A stretch of 5,635 bases of DNA from Methylotetracoccus sp. (lineage in GTDB: Bacteria; Pseudomonadota; Gammaproteobacteria; Methylococcales; Methylococcaceae), in assembly GCA_025458755.1 (NCBI GenBank), contig JALORT010000200.1:1-5635 (forward strand), in the 5' to 3' direction. Positions 1 through 5,635 of this stretch are shown here, one piece after another (the first letter of the stretch is position 1; each line of letters begins with the position of its first letter). The position numbers and the translations under genes are program-made. The notes under the pieces are model-generated. The model had not been told where the DNA came from. It ran no database searches and saw nothing but the letters and a program-made list of their open reading frames with translations.

Positions 1-1
1 G

Positions 2-769
2 GGCATCCTGGGGACCTGTGCGCTGTTCGCACTTACCTGGACACTCCAGGCACTGGCCGTTCCGGAGGACGAGAGGGCGTCATTCTGGCTGTCGATCGCC
101 GTGCCTTTGACGTGGGCGGCAGGCTGGACCCTTGCCGGTTTGATTCAGCGCCGTCACCCTCCCGCGATCGCACCGAGCGCCGATTTGCTCCCCGGGCGTC
201 CGGCGGATTTCGATCGCCGCGATGCAGACGAACCCGCAAGTTCGCGCGCGCTGGAAGCTATCCTGGCTCGCGGGAAGCGGGAGTGGGAACTCACTTTCGA
301 TGCGATCTCCGACTTGATCTTCATCGTCGATGCCGACGGCTCAGTCGTGCGTTGTAACAAGCCGGCGGTCCAGCGCCTCGGCACCTCATTTGCCGAGATC
401 CTCGGCTGCGCACTCGGCGAACTGTTGTTCGGTGCACGGCATCCCTACTCCTCGGAAATTCCACAGGGCGAACTCGAAATCTCCCGTTTGTCGGGCTACT
501 TCGACGTCCTGGTCCGGCCCGTTCCACCCACCAGCGACGTCCCCCGCACCATCTACGTCCTGAGGGATGTCACCGAGCGCAAGCGGGCACAACTCGAACT
601 GGCTTATCGCAAGCAATTTTTCGAGGCTTTGGTCGTCACCAGCCCTTCAGCCATCGTGGTATCGGATGCCTCGGGACGGGTCACCTCGCTGAACCCGGAA
701 CGACCACATCACGACGCCCGACACGCAGGAGGAAGCGGAACTGTTGGCGCAGCGGGTCCTCGCCAATGA
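2..769 (+). CDS. N-terminal sensor part of a hybrid histidine kinase (5' partial, frame-broken)
   Basis: The frame is open from the first bases, so the start lies outside the window. Two hydrophobic segments come first (about 2-61 and 77-142), the second ending in an arginine-rich stop-transfer (QRRH), which suggests an inner-membrane sensor. A PAS domain follows at about 278-580: it has the usual '[18 protein letters not shown]' start and ends in '[12 protein letters not shown]', the typical PAS-to-next-domain linker. A second PAS begins at about 596 ([19 protein letters not shown]) and is cut off at about 697. After that point the frame reads a non-PAS tail to a TGA at 767-769, while the rest of the PAS domain continues in the +1 frame. 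The last 24 codons or so are therefore out-of-frame sequence, not native protein. The ligand cannot be inferred. The fragment alone has no catalytic domain. Confidence 0.8.
   Translation, partial: GILGTCALFALTWTLQALAVPEDERASFWLSIAVPLTWAAGWTLAGLIQRRHPPAIAPSADLLPGRPADFDRRDADEPASSRALEAILARGKREWELTFDAISDLIFIVDADGSVVRCNKPAVQRLGTSFAEILGCALGELLFGARHPYSSEIPQGELEISRLSGYFDVLVRPVPPTSDVPRTIYVLRDVTERKRAQLELAYRKQFFEALVVTSPSAIVVSDASGRVTSLNPERPHHDARHAGGSGTVGAAGPRQ
690..705 (+). other. Frame break and apparent internal deletion in the second PAS domain of the kinase
   Basis: Frame 2 reads GRVTSLNP up to about 697. Frame 3 resumes with [21 protein letters not shown] from about 696. PAS domains normally carry about 15-20 residues between these two blocks (the 'AxExLFGYSREEAIG' region), and these are absent in every frame here. 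The lesion is thus a deletion whose length is not a multiple of three, not a single-base slip. A short direct repeat, GAAC at 691-694 and 698-701, lies at the junction and could have mediated it. The exact endpoints are inferred from family spacing. Confidence 0.65.
727..746 (+). promoter_or_regulatory. Possible internal ribosome binding site for the kinase half
   Basis: A near-perfect Shine-Dalgarno core, AGGAGGA at 727-733, lies 10 nt before an in-frame TTG (744) and 7 nt before a CTG (741), both opening the catalytic frame. The upstream fragment ends at 769, so the two frames overlap by 26 nt and coupled re-initiation is conceivable. The AGGAGGA also encodes Gln-Glu-Glu of the PAS domain, so the match may be accidental. 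Confidence 0.3.
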
Positions 770-2486
770 AACCGTGCACGTTCTCGGCAAACGGCGCCGA
801 AAGGATGGCTCGATGGTGGATGTCGAGATTTTTTCTGCACCGGTCATCGTCGCCGGAACCCGTGCGGGATCGGTCAGCATCTATCACGACATCAGCGACT
901 ACGTCCGAGCCAAGCAGGAGGCGGAGGAGGCCAGCCGGGCGAAGAGCGAATTTCTGGCCAATATGAGTCATGAAATCCGAACCCCGATGAACGGCATCAT
1001 GGGTATGCTCGAATTAGCGCTGGACAGCCCGTTGACCAGGGAACAGCGGGACTACCTCGAAATGTCGCTGCAGAGCGCGGAATCACTGCTGACGGTTCTG
1101 AACGACATTCTGGACTTGTCGAAAATCGAGGCGAATCGGCTCGAGTTGGAGTGCATTCCTTTCAACATCGCGACTTTGGTCGAAGACGTAGGCTACAGCT
1201 TGGCTTGCCGCGCACAGGACAAGGGGCTTGACGTTGTCCGTGATGTGCACCCGGACCTTTACCCACATGTGGTCGGCGACCCCAGCCGCGTGCGCCAAGT
1301 ACTGATCAATCTCGTCGGGAACGCGATCAAGTTCACTCACCACGGCGAGATCGTGATCGGTGCAAAACCCGTCCGGCAGAACGGACAGACGCAGACCATC
1401 CGCTTTTCGGTCAAGGATACCGGTATTGGTATACCGACGGAGCGTCAGGGGAAGATCTTCGAACGCTTCAGGCAAGCCGACGGATCAACCACGCGACACT
1501 ACGGCGGAACGGGCTTGGGTTTGACCATCAGCAAACAGCTGGTCGATGCAATGGGCGGCCAGATCGGCGTCAGCAGTGAGCAGGGACGCGGCAGCACCTT
1601 CTGGTTCGAAGTCGAGTTTCCCAGGGGATCGGCGCCGGCCCCGGCGAAGTGCGAGGAAAATCTGCACACCGAAGACGTCTCGCTGCACGGCCTGCGCATT
1701 CTCGCCGTCGACGACGATGCGACGAACCGAGCCGTGGTTTCGAAGATGGTCGCCGGGTTCGATTGTAACGTGGAAACGGTGGAAAATTGTCAGAGCGCTC
1801 TGACCACACTGCGCGAGGCCCGGAGCCGAGGCGAACCCTTCGATCTGATGCTGCTGGACATGCAAATGCCTCGCATGGACGGAGAACAGATTCTCGAACA
1901 GATCAAAGCGGATCCGGAATTGAACCGAACTCGGATCGTCATCCTGACATCGATCGGTCAGCGGGCGGACGCGGTCCGTCTTCAGCGCAAGGGTTGTACT
2001 GCCTACCTGCTGAAACCAATCAAGCTCAAAACCCTGCACCAAACCCTGGTCAAGGTCATGAGCGAGCCACGCGACGGGGACGCCGTGACCAGCCCCTCCA
2101 CGCCGGCCGCAGTCACGTCCCCGCAGCGCCGCGTGCTGCTGGCAGAAGACAATCCGGTCAATCAACGGCTGGCGGTGATTCTTCTCGAGAAAGCGGGATT
2201 CTCGGTCGACGTGGTCGACAACGGGCGGCGTGCGGTGGACCAGGAGGCGACGACTCACTACGATGCCATCCTGATGGATGTCCAAATGCCGGAGCTGGAC
2301 GGCTACGAAGCCACGCGACAGATCCGTCTGCGGGAAAAGGAGGACCGTCGCATTCCGATCATTGCGATGACCGCGAACGCCATGAAGGGCGATGCCGAAA
2401 TGTGCCTGAAGGCGGGCATGGACGATTACATCGCCAAGCCGTTCGATCTGAAGAAATTGGTCGAGATTCTGGATCGCTGGATCTAG
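744..2486 (+). CDS. Hybrid histidine kinase, catalytic and receiver part (PAS end-HisKA-HATPase-REC-REC)
   Basis: This is the catalytic half of the kinase that starts upstream. Numbered from the TTG at 744, it holds the end of a PAS domain (residues 1-53, '[18 protein letters not shown]', 'YHDISD'). HisKA follows, with the H-box SHEIRTP and phosphoacceptor His76. The HATPase domain has an N-box around Asn193, DTGIGIP at 225-231 and the G-box GGTGLGL at 254-260. The first receiver has acidic residues 323-325, Asp372 in LLDMQMP and Lys424. The second has Glu468/Asp469, Asp512 in LMDVQMP and Lys565. All key residues are present. There is no C-terminal Hpt domain, so phosphorelay would need a separate Hpt protein. 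Family knowledge: such BarA-like kinases autophosphorylate on His and pass phosphate to the receiver Asp. The frame is open upstream to a TGA at 690-692, and real PAS sequence extends back to about 696. If this half is translated alone it would be soluble and sensor-less. The target regulator is unknown. Confidence 0.9.
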   Translation: MAQRVLANETVHVLGKRRRKDGSMVDVEIFSAPVIVAGTRAGSVSIYHDISDYVRAKQEAEEASRAKSEFLANMSHEIRTPMNGIMGMLELALDSPLTREQRDYLEMSLQSAESLLTVLNDILDLSKIEANRLELECIPFNIATLVEDVGYSLACRAQDKGLDVVRDVHPDLYPHVVGDPSRVRQVLINLVGNAIKFTHHGEIVIGAKPVRQNGQTQTIRFSVKDTGIGIPTERQGKIFERFRQADGSTTRHYGGTGLGLTISKQLVDAMGGQIGVSSEQGRGSTFWFEVEFPRGSAPAPAKCEENLHTEDVSLHGLRILAVDDDATNRAVVSKMVAGFDCNVETVENCQSALTTLREARSRGEPFDLMLLDMQMPRMDGEQILEQIKADPELNRTRIVILTSIGQRADAVRLQRKGCTAYLLKPIKLKTLHQTLVKVMSEPRDGDAVTSPSTPAAVTSPQRRVLLAEDNPVNQRLAVILLEKAGFSVDVVDNGRRAVDQEATTHYDAILMDVQMPELDGYEATRQIRLREKEDRRIPIIAMTANAMKGDAEMCLKAGMDDYIAKPFDLKKLVEILDRWI

Positions 2487-2557
2487 CGCCAGGCCTTGGA
2501 ACCCCGCACCTCCGTACGCCTGCACAGGGCGACCGTTCGCGCCTCGCGGTGTCTGCG

Positions 2558-4018
2558 TTAAAGCAAAGGGCTGACCAGATGCATCACGTTTTCGAAGAAG
2601 CGCTGCAGCGCCGGTCGCCGCCGCCACTCCTGCCGATCGATGGGCTCGGACTGTTCCGCATAACCCGCCTGCAGCATCGCCAGCCGCTCGGCGAACGAGC
2701 CCCCATAGATGATCAGCGTCACCTCGAAGTTCAGCATGAAGCTCCGCATGTCGAGGTTGAGCGTCCCAAATAAAGCGAGTTCACGGTCGACCACCACGCT
2801 TTTCGTATGCAGCAGACCGCCGCGGAACTGCAGAATCTCGACGCCGGCGTCCAGCAGGTCGCCATAAAACGCGCGGCTCGCCTGACGCGCGAGGAACGAA
2901 TCGACTTTTTCCGGCACGATCAACCTGACCCGAACACCACGTTGAGCAGCGGCCCGGAGCGCGCCGATCAAGGGCTCGTCGGGAACGAAATAGGGCGTAG
3001 TCAGCGTCAGTTCTTTCCGTGCTCCGTACACCGCCGAGAGCAACAGCTGTACGATGGCGGGAGCTTCGAACGAAGGTCCGGACGGCACCGTCTGCACCAC
3101 GGCATGCTCGCCGGGCTTCTGCGGCGCCCCGACTTGCGGCTCTCCCGGGACCGGGAAGTCTTCCCCCGTCTCCATCGCCCAGTCCCAGGCAAACAGCCCG
3201 GCCAAAGCATCGACGACTGGTCCTTCGATCCGCACCATCGCATCCACCCACCGACCGACACCGGCACTCTGCTTGAAGCAGCGGGGATCAACCAAATTCA
3301 GACTACCGGTGTATGCTAATCGGCGGTCCACGATCACCAGCTTGCGGTGGAGGCGAAGATCAATGCGGCGAAACAACGCCCGCACCAAGCCGGCGGGTAA
3401 GGCGTTGCACAATTCGATGCCGGCCGAACGCATCCGCCGTGGCCAGTCGCTATCGAAAAACTCCGCGCTGCCGACGTCGTCGAGCAGTACCCGGCAAGGA
3501 ATGCCGCGCCGGGCGGCGCGGATCAATGCCTCGGCGACATCGTCAGCGGTCCCGCCGGGATTCCAGATATAGAATTCCAGCAGACACATCTGCCGCGCTG
3601 AGTCGATGTCGACGATGATGGACTGCAAGATGCGTTCGGCGTCATCCAACAGCGAGAGCCGATTACCTAAGACCGCGGCGCTGCCGGCAGCACCCGCCGC
3701 TAAATCGCGCATTGGGGCCCACCGCGGCTCGACCGCGCCCATCGCTGCGGCAGTCTGTCCGAGGAGGCGATCGAACCAATGGGCAACCGCGCCGCGCATC
3801 GCAAGCGCCCGGGCCGACCGGCGGCGGCCCAGTGCCCGCTCACCGATCAGCAGGTACAGAGCGGCGCCGACGTAAGGCAGCAGAATCAGCGACAACAACC
3901 AGGCGGCGCTCACGCCTGGCGGCCGCCGCTGCATGATGACGCGGATCCCGAGTACCACCACGATCAGCAGATAAACGACAATGCCCGCGATGCCGGCTTC
4001 TTGCAGGTGCTGCATCAT
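2558..4018 (-). CDS. clsA: Cardiolipin synthase A (phospholipase D superfamily)
   Basis: ClsA condenses two phosphatidylglycerol molecules into cardiolipin plus glycerol at the inner membrane. From the ATG at 4016-4018 the protein is 486 residues, the length of E. coli ClsA. It begins with two membrane segments (about 7-29 and 38-60) followed by the GERxLGRRR stretch typical of the family. Both phospholipase D HKD motifs are intact: HRKLVIVD (His224, Lys226, Asp231) with GSLN, and HTKSVVVD (His404, Lys406, Asp411) with GTLNLDMRS. Further family blocks are visible: FYIWNPGG, YTGSLNLVDPRCFKQSAGVG, TTPYFVPDE, and the C-terminal SPLL. A second ATG follows at 4013-4015, and a TTG at 4034-4036 would add six residues; neither start has a strong Shine-Dalgarno, and the ATG is chosen for length agreement. 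The stop is TAA. The gene converges on the kinase across about 70 bp and diverges from the membrane-protein gene at 4189. Confidence 0.96.
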   Translation of the reverse strand: MMQHLQEAGIAGIVVYLLIVVVLGIRVIMQRRPPGVSAAWLLSLILLPYVGAALYLLIGERALGRRRSARALAMRGAVAHWFDRLLGQTAAAMGAVEPRWAPMRDLAAGAAGSAAVLGNRLSLLDDAERILQSIIVDIDSARQMCLLEFYIWNPGGTADDVAEALIRAARRGIPCRVLLDDVGSAEFFDSDWPRRMRSAGIELCNALPAGLVRALFRRIDLRLHRKLVIVDRRLAYTGSLNLVDPRCFKQSAGVGRWVDAMVRIEGPVVDALAGLFAWDWAMETGEDFPVPGEPQVGAPQKPGEHAVVQTVPSGPSFEAPAIVQLLLSAVYGARKELTLTTPYFVPDEPLIGALRAAAQRGVRVRLIVPEKVDSFLARQASRAFYGDLLDAGVEILQFRGGLLHTKSVVVDRELALFGTLNLDMRSFMLNFEVTLIIYGGSFAERLAMLQAGYAEQSEPIDRQEWRRRPALQRFFENVMHLVSPLL

Positions 4019-4072
4019 CGGACCGTAACTAGGCAAACGCCGCTGCTCACTTGACCGATCACCGAAGAGTCG

Positions 4073-4097
4073 GCCTGCAGGTTTGCGTTCTGCAGGC
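4073..4097. repeat. Perfect 8-bp inverted repeat in the divergent intergenic region
   Basis: GCCTGCAG (4073-4080) is followed by a 9-nt spacer and its exact reverse complement CTGCAGGC (4090-4097). It sits in the roughly 170-bp gap between clsA and the membrane-protein gene, about 55 nt upstream of the clsA ATG and about 90 nt upstream of the ATG at 4189. There is no T-tract, so it is not a typical intrinsic terminator. A dimeric-regulator operator or a 5'-leader hairpin would fit the position. No confident -35/-10 pair was found on either strand; TATCAT at 4110-4115 (minus strand) is the best -10-like hexamer. Confidence 0.5.
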
Positions 4098-4188
4098 GAG
4101 GAAAGGATGATGATACGGTCGACGCTGACACCCGAGCCCCGGATTGCGCGGCGGAATCGACAAAATCTCTGAACTTGGCGTCACGCCC

Positions 4189-4737
4189 ATGAACAAGAAG
4201 ACTCTGTATTCCTGCGCCGCAGTCATCGCTCTGCTGCTGTGGATCGTATTGTTTTCCGCGGGCCTGCTGATGGACTCGAGCCCCTACCGGACACGAATCG
4301 TCAACGGGCCTTTCACGATGCGCGACTTCACTGCCGCCATCCTGCTCTACACACCGAGCAACGTTGCTCTGTTGAGCGTGGTGTCGGGATTTCTGGGGGG
4401 ATGCGCCAGTAAGTTGGCCGGCCCTGGTGATGTGGTCGCCAAGCTGGAACTAGCGCAGTCCAAAGGAGATCAGCGCGCTGCGAGAGATCTCGAAAGGCGC
4501 ATGATGTATCTGAGCGAGTCCCCGGCCACGTCGATGCTGCGGGGTTTCCTGGTGTACATCGGCGTCATTTCCGGGATCCTGCTGCTGATCTCGGACCCGT
4601 TCAAGGATCCAACCGCGGAGCAGTTCATCCGCACCGCGGGGCTGGTTTCCGCCATCGCGTTCGTCATGGGCTACGACCCGACGCGCTTCGAAGAAATGAT
4701 CGCAAAATTCCTGCAGTGGAAGCCGTCCGGGCCGTAA
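4189..4737 (+). CDS. Uncharacterised multi-pass membrane protein (about 4 TM segments)
   Basis: I do not recognise this 182-residue protein. It begins MNKKTLYSCA, a short positively charged end leading into a hydrophobic helix (about 5-27). Further hydrophobic segments lie at about 46-72, 116-135 and 148-162. A charged, probably helical loop (about 80-112, rich in Lys/Arg/Glu/Asp) separates TM2 and TM3. After TM4 comes the motif GYDPTRFEEMIAKF, which looks amphipathic and may be the most family-specific part. There is no catalytic motif that I can name. The ATG at 4189 is preferred because it leads directly into the first membrane helix; a TTG at 4144 in the same frame would add 15 residues unlike a signal or membrane sequence. 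The Shine-Dalgarno is weak. It is transcribed divergently from clsA, so both may share control, but a role in lipid metabolism is not shown. Confidence 0.8.
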   Translation: MNKKTLYSCAAVIALLLWIVLFSAGLLMDSSPYRTRIVNGPFTMRDFTAAILLYTPSNVALLSVVSGFLGGCASKLAGPGDVVAKLELAQSKGDQRAARDLERRMMYLSESPATSMLRGFLVYIGVISGILLLISDPFKDPTAEQFIRTAGLVSAIAFVMGYDPTRFEEMIAKFLQWKPSGP

Positions 4738-4792
4738 CGCCTACCTATCCGGACGCGCGCGCCAACCCACACCTACCCGGGCCGCGGAAAGC

Positions 4793-5191
4793 TCAGCGAT
4801 GGTGTGCGCCCGCCCCAGCAACCGGCGCCGCCGTGACCGGAGCCTCCTTAGAGATCACGGTGCGATCGTCGATCTTCAGCAAAGTAATGCCCTGATCGAT
4901 CACGTAGCGGCATTCCGCATGCTTTGCCGACCCCACGTCCTTCCAACCCAGGGCCACGTAGGACATATTATCGCTGCTGGACTCGGAGGGCGTGTAGGGG
5001 TGGGAACCGACTTCCTTTCTGACGGCCTCGGTACACTTGTCCAAAGCCAGCGAGTTGAGCATGCCCGACGTCTGCAGCAAAGCCCCCTGGATCTTTTCCT
5101 GCTGTGTTTCCTTTGTAGTGCCGACGATGATGAAACCCACGATCATCAGAATGGCGAAGCCCACGGCTGCTTTTACGAAATTCGATTCCAT
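4793..5191 (-). CDS. Small single-pass membrane-anchored hypothetical protein
   Basis: The product is 132 residues and I do not recognise its family. A hydrophobic helix (about 8-25, after MESNFVK) is followed by a charged Thr-Lys-Glu-Gln stretch and a soluble domain of about 90 residues. That domain contains two cysteines (Cys53 in LALDKCTEAV and Cys94 in KHAECRYVID) that could form a disulfide if it faces the periplasm. The domain ends in a beta-like segment (GITLLKIDDRTVIS), and an Ala/Pro-rich tail closes with HHR. A signal anchor or a pilin-like minor membrane protein are possible readings; there is no prepilin peptidase site or lipobox. The ATG at 5189-5191 has a good Shine-Dalgarno, which supports a real gene. 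It converges with the upstream membrane-protein gene, leaving 55 bp between the stops. Confidence 0.75.
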   Translation of the reverse strand: MESNFVKAAVGFAILMIVGFIIVGTTKETQQEKIQGALLQTSGMLNSLALDKCTEAVRKEVGSHPYTPSESSSDNMSYVALGWKDVGSAKHAECRYVIDQGITLLKIDDRTVISKEAPVTAAPVAGAGAHHR

Positions 5192-5195
5192 GTTG

Positions 5196-5200
5196 TCCTC
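5196..5200 (-). promoter_or_regulatory. Shine-Dalgarno of the small anchored protein
   Basis: On the minus strand GAGGA lies 4 nt before the ATG at 5191. It is the best-placed ribosome binding site of any gene start in the window and fixes that start. Confidence 0.65.
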
Positions 5201-5228
5201 GTTATTGGTTTAGCGGCGAACGCACGCG

Positions 5229-5237
5229 ACTATAACA
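5229..5237 (-). promoter_or_regulatory. Putative extended -10 promoter element for the small anchored protein
   Basis: The minus strand reads TGT-TATAGT: a -10 hexamer matching TATAAT at five of six positions, preceded by the TGN extension. It would start transcription about 30 nt upstream of the ATG at 5191. The -35 region is poor (TCGAAT at 17-bp spacing), which is tolerated in extended -10 promoters. It is a motif match only. Confidence 0.4.
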
Positions 5238-5271
5238 AGAACGCCATCACGATTCGAGCTCAAGTTCCCGC

Positions 5272-5431
5272 CGGTCCTGCTGATGTTGCCGCGCAGGATT
5301 GATACAGATACCCGTCAACCGGAAGACACGCGGTCCACATGATCGAACTCGACGACATTGACCCAAGGTTTGCACGACGGTGAATTCTTCCTCGGATATC
5401 AATCGGGCCTGCTTGATGTTGCCGGGCAGAT
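5272..5431. repeat. Pair of imperfect direct repeats (5272-5299 and 5404-5431)
   Basis: The two 28-nt units align at 25 of 29 columns, with two mismatches and two compensating single-base gaps, and are 132 nt apart. Both contain the block TGATGTTGCCG. A second collinear similarity follows: 5345-5362 against 5471-5488, about 15 of 18 columns, at an offset of about 126. The downstream units lie in the EAL-domain remnant and the upstream units precede it, so the pairs may mark a decayed duplication of part of that gene. Identities were counted by eye. Confidence 0.5.
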
Positions 5432-5635
5432 CATTCTGGAGATCACGGAAAAGGGCACCCCGACCGTCTGGGACTCGAGGCATTGAACTCGGCGAACCGT
5501 CGAACCGGCGTTCGGATCGCCCTCGATGATGTCACCTTGAGTGGGGCCAATCTGGCTTTACTGTCACGATTCGGCGTCGACTTCATCAAGATCGATCGTG
5601 TTCTGATCAAGGAACTGCGTGGCCGGGGGTCCGGC
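5358..5635 (+). pseudogene. EAL-domain (c-di-GMP phosphodiesterase) remnant, internally deleted and frameshifted, runs off the window
   Basis: EAL enzymes hydrolyse cyclic-di-GMP to pGpG. Three family blocks are recognisable in order. LTQGLHDGEFFLGYQ (5358-5402, frame 3) matches the domain start. LLDVAGQIILEITE (5412-5450, frame 3) matches the central LEITE strand. GVRIALDDV (5507-5533) and VDFIKIDR (5576-5599), both in frame 2, match the IALDDFG and LKIDRSFV blocks. Between the first two blocks a normal domain has very roughly 80-90 residues, including the EAL/ELL signature and the conserved Asn of NxS; here they are nearly contiguous, so these catalytic residues are gone. The frame then changes from 3 to 2, best placed at the AAAAGGG run (5449-5455). 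DDFG is replaced by DDVT. A TGA at 5340-5342 closes the frame upstream and no good start is present. The remaining domain cannot form an active site. No GGDEF domain is recognisable upstream. Confidence 0.7.

Noticed and set aside
690..769. Programmed ribosomal frameshift joining the kinase halves
   Set aside because: No slippery heptamer or downstream stem was seen, and shifting frame would still leave the PAS core missing.
2487..2557. Bidirectional terminator between the converging kinase and clsA genes
   Set aside because: The gap was searched by eye; no strong hairpin followed by a T-tract was found on either strand.
1485..2627. Long 380-codon open frame on the minus strand
   Set aside because: It is antisense to the kinase HATPase and receiver domains, which have clear conserved motifs. 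Its product has no recognisable domain, and such mirror frames are common in GC-rich coding DNA.
1787..2773. 328-codon plus-strand open frame
   Set aside because: It overlaps the receiver domains in another frame and then runs antisense through the clsA 3' end. The composition is low-complexity Arg/Gly/Ser-rich, typical of an out-of-frame shadow.
2781..3319. Open frames of 156-170 codons overlapping clsA on both strands
   Set aside because: clsA is unambiguous here, with its second HKD motif in this stretch; the others lack domains and start signals.
4738..4792. Terminator between the converging membrane-protein genes
   Set aside because: The 55-bp gap is GC-rich with short CG-rich runs but has no convincing stem-loop and no T-tract.
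4799..5302. 167-codon plus-strand open frame
   Set aside because: It is the antisense of the small anchored protein, whose minus-strand start has a good Shine-Dalgarno and whose product has a proper membrane anchor.
5247..5483. 78-codon minus-strand open frame
   Set aside because: It is antisense to the EAL remnant, whose plus-strand motifs (GEFFLGYQ, LEITE, IALDD, KIDR) show the true sense. No ribosome binding site was seen.

Overview
The window is GC-rich (roughly 60%), densely coding DNA. It fits a Gram-negative proteobacterium, probably a gammaproteobacterium: the cardiolipin synthase closely resembles enterobacterial ClsA along its whole length, and the sensory genes are a BarA-like hybrid histidine kinase and an EAL-domain (cyclic-di-GMP) protein. 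The taxonomic call is an inference from protein similarity alone.

Layout. (1) Positions 2-2486, plus strand: a membrane-anchored hybrid sensor histidine kinase that enters from outside the window. Its order is membrane segments, PAS, PAS, HisKA, HATPase, REC, REC. The frame breaks inside the second PAS domain near 690-705, where about 15-20 codons of the PAS core also appear to be missing, so it is now two overlapping open frames (2-769 and 744-2486). (2) Positions 2558-4018, minus strand and convergent with the kinase: an intact clsA-type cardiolipin synthase with both HKD motifs. (3) A divergent intergenic region of about 170 bp containing a perfect 8-bp inverted repeat (4073-4097). (4) Positions 4189-4737, plus: an unrecognised protein with about four membrane segments. 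(5) Positions 4793-5191, minus: an unrecognised small protein with one N-terminal membrane anchor, a clear Shine-Dalgarno and a plausible extended -10 promoter. (6) From about 5358 to the window end, plus: remains of an EAL phosphodiesterase domain. It has a large internal deletion and a frameshift, and is preceded by an imperfect direct repeat of its own sequence.

The genes do not form an operon; strands alternate +, -, +, -, +. ClsA makes cardiolipin at the inner membrane. The two unknown proteins are also membrane proteins, but no joint pathway can be shown. The striking feature is that both signalling genes carry in-gene deletions plus frame changes, while the three genes between them look intact. 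This is either local decay of signalling genes or assembly error, and the sequence alone cannot decide. I found no RNA genes, CRISPR arrays, insertion sequences or convincing terminators, and no clear new multi-gene system.
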